In this document: one piece after another, positions 29,343 through 41,464 of the stretch
How positions within the stretch are numbered: position 1 is the first letter of the stretch
How the letters are laid out: every line of letters starts with the position of its first letter
Source of the DNA: Homarus americanus
Lineage: Eukaryota; Arthropoda; Malacostraca; Decapoda; Nephropidae
Direction: 5' to 3'
Assembly: GCF_018991925.1 (NCBI RefSeq)
Contig: NW_024737068.1
Location: 11,348,676-11,412,675, forward strand
Length of the DNA stretch: 64,000 bases
Position numbers and translations under genes: made by a program
Notes under the pieces: model-generated
What the model saw: the letters and a program-made list of their open reading frames with translations, nothing else
Databases searched by the model: none
What the model was told of the DNA's origin: nothing

Positions 29343-30038
29343 TTGCATGTAACTAAGATTTGTTTTAGTTGTATAATAACCCTGACAGTTTGAGCTACTA
29401 AATCTACAACAGCTACAATTTCTCTCACTTATACAAAACCTCACTCTGGATATTCTCAGAGAATCGCAGATTATTTTTCCTCTGCCTGTGGATGACAGAA
29501 GGCACCTACTTACGGTAAAGTATCAGCTCAATTTCGACGTCATTGGGCCTCCATTTTTGTGTCGTTACTTAAGTGAGATAGATACATTCTTACAGCTCTA
29601 ATTAGAGAAAACTTTTAAGGTATGATTTTTCTTTTTTTAAATTTCACATCAGCATTTTGTGGTTATTAGTTCATATAAGACTGTGCATAATTGAACTCCT
29701 AAACTGACTCGTTTAACTACTGTATGACACAAATGATGGCAGCCAAGGAGTCAAAGATACAATGAGGTTCTACCGTAACTACAAAAATCAAGGCACACGA
29801 ATCTCTCGAGAATCCGAATTAACCGAGGCTCCCATCCGGGTTTGCTTATAAAGGCATCAAATTTGCATCTTAAGAGGGACAAAGGAGGCGGCTGGTAGAG
29901 GTTCCTAGCCAAGTACAGTACTGTGTTTCCAGCTTCACTGGAAATCATGGAATGAATTTAGCAGTTTCGTTCTGAGAGTACGGGCACAGCGTTTGTATTT
30001 ATTAGAATTTTTGCCCCTCTCCAGTCAACACACGTGCA
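29343..30038. other. Unassigned DNA
   Basis: Nothing recognisable. Confidence 0.4.
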
Positions 30039-30163
<125 letters not shown>

Positions 30164-30534
30164 GTTGCATCGACTTGTGTACAAAATGCCTGCTTTTGTG
30201 AATCTATGACATCGATGGAACAGCTACTGTCTGCTTCTAATGGCTCAAATTTTGTATGTGAAGCTATTTATATTATTTCGTCTAATTTTAGTCGTCGTTT
30301 ATGGATGGTTAAAAGTATACAATTCATTCATGTGTTTCTGGTTTTAGAAAATTTTCTTTATAATCACATCCAAGAACACATTGTGATTTGGTTTTTCGTT
30401 TAAATGTTCTGGTTTTGGTTTATATTCTTTGTGGATCATAAAGCTTTTTGTGTTTATTTCACTGCTTGTATGTCTGTATGTATGTTATTTGTTGATTTTT
30501 GTAATCAATAACTGATCTACTTATCTATTTATCT
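30164..30534. other. Unassigned AT-rich DNA
   Basis: Nothing recognisable. Confidence 0.4.
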
Positions 30535-30598
30535 GTGTATGTGTGTGTGTGTAAGGGATGTATGTACGAGTATGTATGTATGTGTGTGTGTGTGTGTA
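30535..30598. repeat. (TG)n/(TATG)n simple repeat
   Basis: TG and TATG runs that directly precede the truncated LINE at 30600. Confidence 0.9.
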
Positions 30599-30599
30599 C

Positions 30600-31160
30600 A
30601 GCAAGACATGGGTCACATACAGGAGGCACCTCAAGGCACTTGAAAAACTTTCACCAACATAGTCTACGTTCCATCCTCCGAGTATGCTGGGAAGACAAGA
30701 GAACAAATGCCAGTATTCTTGCTAACACCAACTATAGGAGTATCGAGGCTACCATTATCCATGAACAACTACGTTGGACTGGCCATGTTACCCGCATTGA
30801 CGACAGTAGACTGCCAAAGCAGCTACTTTACAGTCATCTAACGAATAGTAAACATAACGCAGGTGCGCAACTGAAAATGTATAAAGATAGTCTTAAGACA
30901 AACCTGAAAGAGTGCCAAATCGACCTCCTTACCTGGGAGACGATTATTCCACACTGTAATGCTTGGAGGGTCACCACACAAGAAGGTGTCAATACTTTTG
31001 AGTTAGTCAGACTGCATACCGAGGCAGACAAGCGCCAACACCGGATAGATGCTGTCGCCACCCCTCCCACACTAGATGTTGCCTCCACATGTGCAACATC
31101 TGTGATCGACAATGCCGGACCCTTATCGGCCTCTTTAGTCACCTCAGAACTCACCAACCT
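30600..31160 (+). mobile_element. LINE ORF2 C-terminal relic ending in a C2H2 finger
   Basis: The plus strand, with a frameshift near 30640, reads the post-RT region of a non-LTR element: HLK.L..FHQHSLRSILRV, then LRWTGHVTRIDDSRLPKQLL, a lysine-rich KMYKDSLKTNLKECQID segment, and W....T.EGVNTFE near 30960-31000. In another frame near 31088-31155 there is a textbook C2H2 finger, CNICDRQC..LIGLFSHLRTH (Cys-x2-Cys-x12-His-x3-His), then a stop, so a frameshift lies shortly before it. RT and endonuclease are absent. The 5' break abuts a TG repeat. Confidence 0.8.
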
Positions 31161-31204
31161 AGGTGACATCCTTAATAACTCATATATCAGTCTCATAGCT
31201 GGAT

Positions 31205-31640
31205 GATCGCCATACTCAGTGCTCGAGGATTCTGGACGTGGGGACAGCGAACCTTCTTCGACATCAGGATCATGTCACCATAACTTAGCTCTTGATGCTG
31301 CACACAGGAGGAACGAGAACAACAAGATAAAGGCATACGGGGAGAGAATTCAGAACGTTGATCAAGGCAGCTTCACTCCTCTAGTGTTCACAACCTCTGG
31401 TGGGATGGGACCAAATGCATGATGCTTCTACGCCAGACTCACAGAGGTGCTATCCGAACAGAAACAGCAGCCCAGAAGTTATGTTACAGCCTGGATGAGA
31501 TGTCGACTGTCCTTCTCTCTCCTTCGGTCGGCTTTGCTCTGCCTCAGGGGGAACGAGAGCATCGGCCCCAAAGCCGACTACAGTTGCAGATATTGACTAT
31601 GAGGCAACAGTCACTGAATGCTGCATAGATCTGCAGCTCA
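31205..31640 (+). pseudogene. LINE-associated C-terminal domain relic, copy 2
   Basis: The plus strand reads ARGFWTWGQRTFFDIR, then CHHNLALDAAHRRNENNK, then NVDQGSFTPLVFTTSGGMG, then SEQKQQPRSYVTAWMRCRLS and a CLRGNESIGPKADYSCRYC end, across several frames. It matches 22005-22420 for over 400 bp. Copy 2 sits 45 bp downstream of the C2H2 finger of the preceding LINE relic, though in this family the domain usually belongs to a different element. A TGA at about 31420 and frameshifts disable it. Confidence 0.65.
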
Positions 31641-34225
31641 ACTAACTCAACACAGCTAGGATAGCTACTTATGTATTAGGATATTTAATTTTAAGGTATT
31701 AAAATGGCAGAGAAGGTGTGGCTATAGGGGGAGGATGGAGGCCACTTTAAAAAAAATAAAGTAATAGTAGTAGTAGTAGTTTTGTGTGTGTGTGTGAGGG
31801 ATGTATATGTATGCATGTGAGAGGAAAACAGACCTAGATCATCAATAATGTGCAGTATATATTAATTAAACTGCTATAATTCACAACACTTTATTTTCTA
31901 TATTCCAAACCTGCATGTTCATAAACCTCTAAATTTCAATTATAAACTAGGAATACAACAAGACTTTTATCAAGAAAAACAAATATTGGTTGCCTCGAGC
32001 TCGTCTTTGAGCCGAAGCAAGAATTTATCCAAATATTGCACACATCTGATCTTCTTGTTGCAAGAGGGACATTCAACCCACACGCAAGGTTAACATTTTC
32101 ATATACCTTTTTTGTTTCTGACACGGGTTCGGATCAAACATGAATGCAGCGTATCCCATCACCATATGCAAATGCTGTGTGAGATATGCACGCACGTGTA
32201 GATTTATCTCTGTCATCTTGTGCGAGTACTTCCACCCTCTGCATATTAATTCATCCTCTAGGGATGGACCCCTGAATATCTAAATTTTTTCACTGAACAC
32301 TCTGTAAGCTCGTCTGCTAAAGTGGTCACAACACATCATCCAACAATGGAGGCAACACAGATACAGTACAGTATATTGTGATCACTTTAAATAGTCCTTT
32401 TAATATGTACATGCTTTAATTATTCTGTAAGGAATGTGCTACACAGTAAATGAAAGTGTATGACTGACAATACATATTATGTACAGTACAGGAGTGTAAT
32501 TGATTGTGTGCTTATCAGCATATGTCCAGTACAAAACTTTTCTCTACTAGATTATGTTAAGCTGGATTTGTGAAATTAGGTAAGGTTTGGTTAAATAAGC
32601 TTTAGGACACCTAACCCATGAAATATGGGTCCAATTCTACGGTAGTGTATACTGTGTTGGTCACCAGCCACATAAATACACAGTGCAATATTAACCCCTT
32701 TTGCCCAGGGGCTGCTACCCTGGGCAAATTGGGGGAATCAAGATTAGAGAGGTTCATCCTGTAGTTTCTTTGGTGAGGATATGGCAGCAGGGAACAGGAG
32801 AAAATGGATTATGAAGAGCTCTCATTAACCCTTTGCATGCATCATAAAAGTACCTGGGCATCCTCTCAAGTTGCATTTTGGCAAGAAAAAGATTCAATAT
32901 TATTTTTAAATTATTTATTACCATGCTTGCCAAAAATGAAAAACTTCTGGTATTAAAATTTCTTGGAAATCTTATTAGCTTGTGAAAAACTTGTTTTTTA
33001 TCAGGGGTATGATTTTTAAATGTGTTAAGGTCATAAATACAATTGTTATATCATCCCTTTACCTCTGGTCAGAGATAAATGCACTGAAAATATCATGTAC
33101 TGCCACTGTACCTCTTGAGCAAATAAGATTTATAAAAGGTAAAAAACAAATACAAACACACACTGTATTGTACTTTGCTATGGTCCATGTATCACTCATC
33201 CAAGCTAAACCACATTGGCACAGTACCAAAACAATATCAGAGAAATGCTACAGCAACAATGTTAATACAGTACAACCTTGTGTATCCAAAACAGCCAAAA
33301 TCTGGCTCCCTTAGATGTTTACAAGATTTACTCAAGATTCCTACTATTTTTAAATCCTTGGAAAAGACATCAGAAACTGCAGAGTTTCAAGAGGCGAAAG
33401 TAGCTCAAAGACTCACTTCCCCATTGTAACATCCAGTGGCAGTGATCATCCCGGCACCCACAGAAAGTTTGCTTTAGTTTCACATTTATTTTATCCTCAT
33501 TATGGTATTTAAGACAGAGATCATAGCCAAGTAACACCTCAAAAGAACACAGAACACATTGAAAGTGACAATCAAAGAGGCTTTGTGTGCAAAACTCTAG
33601 AGTGCTAATTCATGAATATAATAGTGGTATTGCCAATAACACAGAGGTGTTCCTATTACTTGAGCAGTACTTAGGGAAAAAAAAGAAGCCACACTTATTT
33701 TATGATCACTTGAAAATTAGTGCACAAAAATTCTTATTTATTTTAATTGATCCTTATTCTGAAATCTGGAAAAATGAAAACTTATGAAAGGATTTGCTCT
33801 GAGCACTCTTGGTTCTTGAAGTTGTACTGTATTGCATTAACACCATAAAAATAACACAACAGCACTACAGCAATATCACAGTAATACCACACCACCACCG
33901 AGCCACAACCGTGGCAATACCATAATACAGTGCAATATCTCCAGTCTTAAAACACAAAACATTCCACATTCCACCCAAAAATGGCACATGAGTTTCCAAA
34001 TACCCTGTACTGCTACTTTATTTCATATATGCTGTCATAACCCATACCACCAATTTTGCCATTGTTCTATCAATCTGAATTCAAAGTGGTTGTGGTCTAC
34101 ACTGTTCTCAATTATTTCTATGGTTTTGACATTATAATAGCTCCCAACAGGTTCTAAAGTGATAGTGATGCAAAGAACAAGCATGTTCTGCTTACCTACT
34201 ATCAGTGTGATCATCACCATTTTAT
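31641..34225. other. Unassigned AT-rich DNA
   Basis: No gene recognised. A short (AGT)n lies at about 31765-31780. A perfect 10-bp hairpin is listed separately. Confidence 0.4.
32701..32727. repeat. Perfect 10-bp-stem hairpin
   Basis: TTGCCCAGGG and CCCTGGGCAA pair exactly around the 7-nt loop GCTGCTA. There is no T-run, and the role is unknown. Confidence 0.6.
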
Positions 34226-34229
34226 GCCC

Positions 34230-35330
34230 ATTTTCCACACTAGCTTCGGTTTGTTGAGATTACCTGATAATAGGTCTCTATGTTGCATGGTCTCCCATAG
34301 CCCCTCTTGTCAAGTTCTTATCTCTGGGGTCATAAACAACCTCTCCCCATGTTATTCTTGGCCTACTCCTGGCTTTTATCCCCTCCACATTCAAACTCAT
34401 GTATCTCTTGACCCAGCTGGTTTTCTCCAATCTCTCTATATGCCCAAATTATTTCAGCCTATCTCTGCACAAAACCTTGCCAAAACTCTTTATACTCTTT
34501 GCTCTGAATGGGGTTTCCATCTCATCATTCTCATTTGAGCTTGCTTAAACCTACGAATGTCATCCTTGTTATCAGCCTATGATTCACTGCCATACAACAT
34601 CACATTTCTCATGCTGGTTACATACATCTTTCCTTACACAGTCGAGAGACATATCCCCAATATTAAGTTTCTCTAGCCTTGTTAAGGCCACATAAATATT
34701 AGATCATACATCACACTTAAAAGTCAGCAACACTCTGCAGTCTACAATTTACATCAATGCACCTCTTGTGTACCCATCTGACACACTCACTGCACATTAC
34801 TGACCTGCTATTAACACCTTTCCTAAAAGACAGTACATGACCATTTTCCACATTCCACTATAGGCCCTTCATCCATGCTAATAATCATTATTTGTTTTTG
34901 CCACATTCACTTTTATACCCTTTGACTCCATTTCAGTTTTCCATTTCTTAAATTTCTTCATCGACTCTTTAATACTATCTGTTATAAGCATGAAGCTGTC
35001 AGCATTAAACAACTCCTAGGGCAGACAAGTCCCAAAATCCTGTAATAGTGCCTTTAGCACCATGATAAACAGAAGGGGACTCAAAACAGACCCTGATGGA
35101 CTTCTCCTTTTAACTCAATTTACAGTACTAACCATTTACTCTCACAGTTTCTCTTGAGCCCTCATATATTGCCATTCGAACAAGACACTTCTCGATACCT
35201 TCCTTTCTTATCGCTCACTGTTCTACCTCATGTGGTACTCTGGCAAATGCCTATTCTAAGTCTACAAACACAAAGTGCAGTTTTTTCTCCTGTCCTAGAT
35301 GTTCATCTTGTAGTTTCTGGCATTAGTATT
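34230..35330 (-). mobile_element. RTE/L1-like LINE reverse transcriptase relic
   Basis: On the minus strand the order is: a FVDLE-AFARVPHEV block near 35270-35200, a YEGSRETVRVNG block near 35160-35120, the G-VHQGSVLSPLLFIMVL RT motif near 35110-35060, a degraded YADD region near 35000 (it reads NADSFML), KKWKTEMESKGIKVNVAKT near 34960-34890, and a C-terminal part to about 34230 with a RMMRWKP-type phrase. Stops and frameshifts interrupt it, so it is a pseudogene. The family of this RT is abundant in marine invertebrates. It lies antisense to the Tigger relic that follows. Confidence 0.8.
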
Positions 35331-35459
35331 ATGCAGAAACATGAAATTCTACAAACATTTTATAGGGGGTAATTAATCGGAGTGTAACAAGTGTTATGAT
35401 GTTTGAATTATGGCTTGCTAACTGTACAACTATGTATGAAACTAGATTGGCTGGCCTCA

Positions 35460-36215
35460 ATAAGCATATTTACAAGTAGTTTATGCAACATCATAGTACT
35501 GTAGAAGTGCACCAATTTCTGGGCCTCTTTTATGGAGAGGCTAAACAATTTCATCATCAGCTGAAAATTAGTGAGCTCTGTGAGTTTATGATGGATGACT
35601 GCAATTTTTTTAAGTTGCACCATAGCAACTGCCTCCAGAAAGTGAATAGTAAAAGAAAATCTGCAGGTAAAGAGGCCATTGAGAAGTTCTGTACATTGTT
35701 TGTTTTTTCAAAATTATTGAAAGATGAAAATCTTATGACTGAAAAAAATCTATAATGAAGATAAGACTGGCTTCTTCTTGCACTGATTGCCAAGGAACAC
35801 ACTTAATGCAAGAATTGAACAAACATGAAGGAAGTTTAGGACACAATGACTGTACTTATGGTGGGCACATATTTCATCACTGGACAAATTATCACTGATC
35901 TATTGAATACTGTTATATACACTGTATTAAATTTATATACCTGTAATAATATCTTTATTTTGGAGCCCATAAAGCCATAATTAAGTCAAGTTCATCCTGA
36001 ACCCACGACAAAATGTCCAGAACCATTCTTACGTATGCAAACACAGCTAACACACATGAGTATAAGTTGTTGGTGATAGACAAGAGTTTTCATAGTCATG
36101 CCCTAAAGGGAGCATAGGAAATGCCTGTGATTTATGAAGGTTATAAACAACCCTGGATCACTCAGGAACTAACCACAGAGTGGTTTAATAATCCTGCAAT
36201 TTTGTGGTAGCTAGA
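35460..36215 (+). pseudogene. Tigger/Jerky-type transposase relic
   Basis: The plus strand reads, with frameshifts, pieces of a pogo/Tigger DDE transposase. The part at 35600-35755 (KRKSAGKEAIEKFCTLF, LKDENLMTEKNL) matches the end of the CENP-B-type DNA-binding region. It is followed by N-ED-KTGFFLH and LPRNTLNAR near 35755-35815, where functional copies have the first catalytic aspartate region. YKLLVIDKSFHSHALKG and MPVIYEGYKQPWITQEL lie near 36060-36175. In-frame stops are frequent. The coding trace ends at about 36210, next to a MITE inserted at 36232. Confidence 0.75.
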
Positions 36216-36231
36216 ATATGATAATACTGTA

Positions 36232-36884
36232 CAGTAAGTCCTCGCTTAACTTCGTGGTTCCGTCCCTGAAAACCGCGACGTTAACGGAATCAATTTTCCC
36301 CATAAGAAATAGATAAAATGCGGGAGTTACGTTCCCAAGCCCCATAATATACATTACCTGTACATATACATCAACTCAATGGAATTTTTATAGAAAATAG
36401 TATACAGTATGTTATACATACAAAAAGATAAATAAACTAACTCATTTTGTATTGTACTCAGTGACGTGTAGAGGTGGGGCGAGTGTGTGGTGGGTAGTGG
36501 AGAGGAGGAGGGTGGCGAGTCACTGAGACCCGGAGGTTTAAAACCTCCATTTTCGTAGCAAGGCTAATGGTCTTGCGTTGCCTCTTCACAACACTAGCAT
36601 CACTAACACTTGATGGGCGCTTTGAAGCCATTTCAAATAGTTACAGTACAGTAATGAAAATGTGCATGAATGCCGTGGAAGCCTAACAAAGACTGGGGAT
36701 GCTGTGACGCTCCGCAAGAGAGCGTAGTGTGCCAAGATGAGAGAGGGTGATGTGTCGTACAAAGTAGTCCGTGACGACGTTATAATGAATAGCCGGGACA
36801 TTGTCTGAATCATGGGTATCTAAAGAGTAGCGACGTTATAACGAAACAACATTGTAGGGGGCAATGTTAAACGAAGACTTACTG
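36232..36884. mobile_element. 653-bp Tigger-like MITE
   Basis: The left end is CAGTAAGTCCTCGCTTAAC; the right end, reverse-complemented, is CAGTAAGTCTTCGTTTAAC. TA flanks both ends. The inner portions (GACGTTAACGG and CGACGTTATAAC) also mirror each other. Internal sequence has no transposase. It lies immediately after the Tigger transposase relic and may have inserted into it. Confidence 0.85.
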
Positions 36885-36886
36885 TA

Positions 36887-39800
36887 TATGCAGTTCAAAC
36901 AATGACTGGTCCCAAGTAATTCAGAATGGAGATCTTCTACTGTATCACAGCAACATCATACCAGCACCTTAATAATATGTGTGAGAGAGAACAAGAGACT
37001 AATGCCACTCTATTCTTGGCTTCCACTATGTTAAATATGTACAGTACAGTACATGATAAAATGCACAACCTTTCTAGTTTTTAAAATGCAAAACTGTATA
37101 CAGTATCTACACGGTAATGCACTAATTTTGTAGGAGAATAATATTCTTTAAAAGTTCCTGCCGCACTATAGAAAATAAAGAAATAATTGCCTTGTCAATA
37201 AAATCTCATGTCCTGGAATGCCTACTATTTACACATTCAAGCAAAATTCCTCTAATTCATGAAACAAATGACAGGTAATATGAAAATAAAAATTTTAGGA
37301 TTATACTAATACCACCAAAAAGAGTGGAAATATCCAAACATGAAACATAATGAAAATATAATTACTGTACTGTACTGTACTTTGAAAGTAAAAGTACAGT
37401 ACATGTACTATACAGTATGTGAAAAACAAAACAATAATTATCTTCATTATCAGCATCAGTACAGGTATTTGTGTTATTATATGACTACTTAAGTATTATT
37501 ATCTTATTGTGTAAAACTGCATTAAGTAGATCTTTATGAGGATACCACCTTTAATACTTTCCTGACACCCTCTTTAATTTGGTGCCTTGGGTTAAAATTT
37601 ATACAATTTATCTCTGGGTGTATGTAAAAAAGTGCTGTTTCTATGACTCTGGTCCATTATTCTTTTGATACATAAACTGTAGTCCATATACTGTACACAT
37701 ACAGAGGATACATATAGTACCATGAATTACAATCATACATAAATAATGTACTGTACATCAAAAGTTAAATGAAATGAACTTCCACGTTTGGAGAACTAAT
37801 GAGAAATAATGCTCATTCCATGCTTCATTAATAACTAAATTATATCAAATAAGGACATAGGAACAAAAGCACTATGCTACATAATATGCCATTTCTGTAG
37901 ATTTGATCTTTGACCCACAGCTGAGACCTTGCTCTTTGATTATTGAATATTAAGTTCTGTAAATGTATATTGTCTTGTAATGATACAGATTTACAGTACA
38001 ACACTGTATTAGGCATTTCATAAAAAAATTCTTTGTTGATACAAAAGTTATGTTCCAGATTAATCTCTTTGCTCACTGCTCGTGTAGTCCAAATCTCACT
38101 TGTAGACAGGCCGATTTCTAAAATGCATAGATTTTTCTTTGAATTTATATTTTCATTTACCGTTTATGGGTAAAACAATTATTTTTTTATACTTAGTTAT
38201 AAAAATAAACTACTGTATCTGACTAAGTGATAAAAGAGCAAAATAATTGTATAAATGATCTGGGATGGCTGAAAATGAGCGAGGAAAGATAATATCTTAC
38301 GCACCAGTGTGAGCGCTCAGGGTCATGGGAGACATTTCACTTCCAATGGCCGGCGAAAGTGTTAACAAAAGCTTCCTAGAAACCCAGACAGATTCACACC
38401 ATAATTTAGAACATACAGGTCCTCAAAAGTTGCATGGGAAAAGGAATCCAATGCATCATTCTCTTAAAAATAGTTTTCACTATAAGCTGGCCAGCAGCGA
38501 CATGTAAGTAGGTACTTCTATGCACCCTGGAGTGGGAATATGAACCAAAAAATAATTATCTTGAAATAATGAGACATCCTTTTATCATGAATGTGTATTA
38601 TTTATCAACATGAGTACTGTATATCCATTAAAAAAACTGTGTACAGTACCTGCACAATTATCACAAAGAAGATGGTAGGTATCATTTTCCAGTCAGGAGG
38701 GATTAGGACACTCCAACTGATCTTCAAACTTCTGAAGTCAAGACTCTATGGAAAGCAAAAATAGATACGTAATAATTCATTAATTCCAAAGACCACAATT
38801 ACACTAATCTATGTCACAAAATCATTTAATATCCTCTATAATTATATTGGTTGATTGATACAGTGGATATCATTTCTTGACCTAAGTGCAAGAAAGGCCA
38901 ATATACATTTTTAAACTCTACGGTATTTAAAATTTCATATAAAAAGTACTGTAGTGAATTTCTCTTTTGTATATAAGGTGTTATTTTTTGGTGGTGACAA
39001 AAGACAATTAGTGTTCCAAATAAAGAAATTAAAATTTGTATGTTTATAAGAAAAATTAACAAAGTACAGTACTGTACTGTACAGGGAGCACCTGAAATAC
39101 GTCATGGTGAGGGACTAAAGTCACAGGACTTAAAGTGAAACGACGTCATGCAGGGAACTTTTCCCCATCAGAATACACGTAAATACAAGAGAATAGCGTT
39201 TACAGTAGGTAGCTGATGTGACACAAAGCGGGACAGTTTTTCCCATAAGAAATAATGTAATAAGATAGGAATAGGGATCAAATTTTTAGCTCATTTTCTA
39301 CTTATAGAATAGAAAAAGTATTTGTTATATTATTAAGTAATGACTCAAACAGAAAAAAAAAATTAGTGTAAAAAATGCAAAAATTTTTAAACATTATTTA
39401 AAAAGGATTTAACCTTAATCCATAACCTTTAACCTATTAATTTGTTTATCTAAAGATTGAGAAGTGGATGAGTTCACCTTGTTTACTATGCTTTATAACA
39501 TCCAACATAATATCTAGTGTAATGCTCATACACTTTTTTCTTCCCCTCACCACCTGCACAAGCACTACACTTGACATTTATTATTGAATGATTGCAAGAT
39601 AAATCCAGATATAAAACAAAATGGGACTGATACTCAAGTTCAGACATTGTGTTCACTTAAGTCAACTAAGACAAAAACAGGGCAACAAAGTTGGTGTAGG
39701 GAATTTTTACATTGTATTCCTTAATTAGGTAATGACATCAGTGTTAACCGAAACATAGCAGTGACCCCGAATCACAGCAGTGCACAACTGATTTATGATT

Positions 39801-39952
39801 GAAATCCCACTATTGTGTAAGATGAATAAAAGCAAGTTTACACACTCTCAAAGAGAAAATAACTGACAGCATAAAGGTACCGCATGTTGTTTTGATTTAT
39901 ACTGTAAATTCCTTGCTTAAAAACTGTTGTCAATAATTCCTGTAAAGGCAGG
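36887..39952. other. Unassigned AT-rich DNA
   Basis: No gene recognised. Runs of the palindromic word GTAC (TACTGTACTGTACTGTACTT at about 37363 and similar near 39063) recur. A terminus-like segment near 39080-39260 (TTTTTCCCATAAGAAATAAT) hints at a decayed Tigger copy. Confidence 0.4.
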
Positions 39953-39954
39953 TA

Positions 39955-40314
39955 CAGTGGGGTATGCTATAACGAACGGATCCTACTACGAATATTCCTA
40001 TAACGAACGGTTTTACCTATAAAACTAAGAATGCTATAACGAACGAAACTCCTACAACGAACATTATTTAATTTTTTTTTTTTTTTTTTTACTAATTTAT
40101 TGTTTTTTTATTACAAGTATTAATGATATTCTTTATTTCAGGAGTTTAGATGCATATTTATGCACTTTTTTACAATTTTTACAATTTTATATTATATTTT
40201 TCAGTGTTAAGTGGTTGTATTTGGGGGCCTGGAACGGATTAATCCTATAACGAACGAATGCTATAACGAACAAGGTTCTAGAACCAATTAGATTCGTTAT
40301 AGCATACCCCACTG
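39955..40314. mobile_element. 360-bp Tigger-like MITE
   Basis: The left end CAGTGGGGTATGCTATAACG and the right end, reverse-complemented, CAGTGGGGTATGCTATAACG are identical for 20 bp. The inverted similarity continues over about 30 bp. TA flanks both sides. Internal AACGAACG phrases repeat. Two AATAAA hexamers on the minus strand (40101-40096 and 40112-40107) lie inside it, downstream of the SLC10A7 stop codon. Confidence 0.92.
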
Positions 40315-40347
40315 TATACTGTAATGGTGATAATTGTATTCAGTACA

Positions 40348-40745
40348 CAGGTACACCACCAATTTTCTGGCACCCTTGGTTCCAAAGGGTAAATAAAATT
40401 AAATTAAATGCGAAAAAGCCATAATTTTCAACATCATATTACTTTTCCGGGTACACACTTTATACTCAAATGCACCTCACTAAAAGAAAAAAAAATATAT
40501 CCTATGCAAATTATGTGATGTTTATACTCAAATTAATCACTACCTTACAAGGATTCCAGCAATGTAAGTTATATTCTGCTCAGCTTAGTCTGTGACATTT
40601 TATAAGATAAAAAATTTAAGCCTAAAACTACCTTCACCCTGGCTGGGAGGGAGGGAGGGAGGGAAGTTAAGTGCCCTCTCATAATTTTGTCCGGAATAAA
40701 GGAGGTGCCGGACTATCAGTTTCAGGAAAATCGATGGTGTACCTG
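40348..40745. mobile_element. About 400-bp MITE overlapping the last SLC10A7 exon
   Basis: The left end CAGGTACACCACCAATTTTC and the right end, reverse-complemented, CAGGTACACCATCGATTTTC are inverted copies; GGCACC/GGCAC blocks further in also mirror. TA follows the right end. The right end lies within the terminal SLC10A7 exon. Confidence 0.85.
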
Positions 40746-40982
40746 TACAATACAGAATTTTCCCAATTTTAAGTTTTACAATTGTCATCTTCACCATACA
40801 CATGTGTTTAAGAAACCATGAATTAGTTAATAACCTTTTAATCTGATGCTGAGCCCAGGCTGCCAATCTAGGAGTGAGTGAGCCACCCAGCACCATCTGC
40901 AGTGGGTGGTGGACCAGCAGGGGAAGAGCTAATTCTCCCAGTGCTGACACCTCTGACACCAATATACGAAGAATAGGCAGAC
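40600..40982 (-). CDS. SLC10A7: SLC10A7, terminal exon
   Basis: The exon starts after an acceptor TTGTTACAG at 40983 and completes a glycine codon split with the previous exon (phase 1). It then encodes LPILRILVSEVSALGELAL and PLLVHHPLQMVLGGSLTP, matching the family's last transmembrane segment (human LGIPMLKI..., LLIYHPAQILLGS). The expected C-terminus of the family would end soon after the AAWAQHQIKRLL segment, about residue 50 of the exon. Here the frame stays open for about 75 more codons to a TAA at 40600. About 47 of those codons come from the MITE at 40348-40745. Alternatively a weak donor (AAAAG|GTTATT) could splice to an unseen exon, so the exact C-terminus is uncertain. The exon identity is secure. 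Confidence 0.9.
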
Positions 40983-41464
40983 CTGTAACAAGTCATTAAG
41001 AGTAAGATATTATATACCTACACAAGAATTCATTCTAACAAGATAAAATACATTTACCATAGATCATTTAAAGTATATAAAACATATACTATTTGGTGAT
41101 ATGCAATACATACATTATTGGCTACCTTAAACATACCTTGTACCAATCACAATATTGTCTAAACACTATCTAAGACTTATCTACAGTAGTAGTATTAACA
41201 GAAAAAACAAAAAGTTCACATAAAACAAGAGAAAATCATCATGAGTAAATCTTTTACACCATCATGGTGTACTGTAATTACATCACTATTTATTGCTTTA
41301 CTAAACAATAAAAATGAACAAAAAGTGTAAATTTGGGATGGAAGGCAAGAAGAATGGCAACTAATATGATTTTCTAGAAAGGTGAAAGAAATGACAAAGT
41401 AAAAGATGGTATCCTGTATACTTTTATGAGAATGTGTGATAGAATGGAAAACAAAAATACAGTA
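40983..41464. other. SLC10A7 intron, left part
   Basis: Part of the 6,973-bp intron 40983-47955. It is AT-rich and no element ends are seen in this portion. Confidence 0.7.

Noticed and set aside
30535..31206. 223-codon plus-strand ORF taken as a gene
   Set aside because: It is a frame through a TG repeat joined to a LINE C-terminal relic, with a frameshift before the zinc finger.
40600..40962. Independent ORF starting at 40962
   Set aside because: The first codon is TTG within the SLC10A7 exon; the exon starts at 40982 after a splice acceptor.
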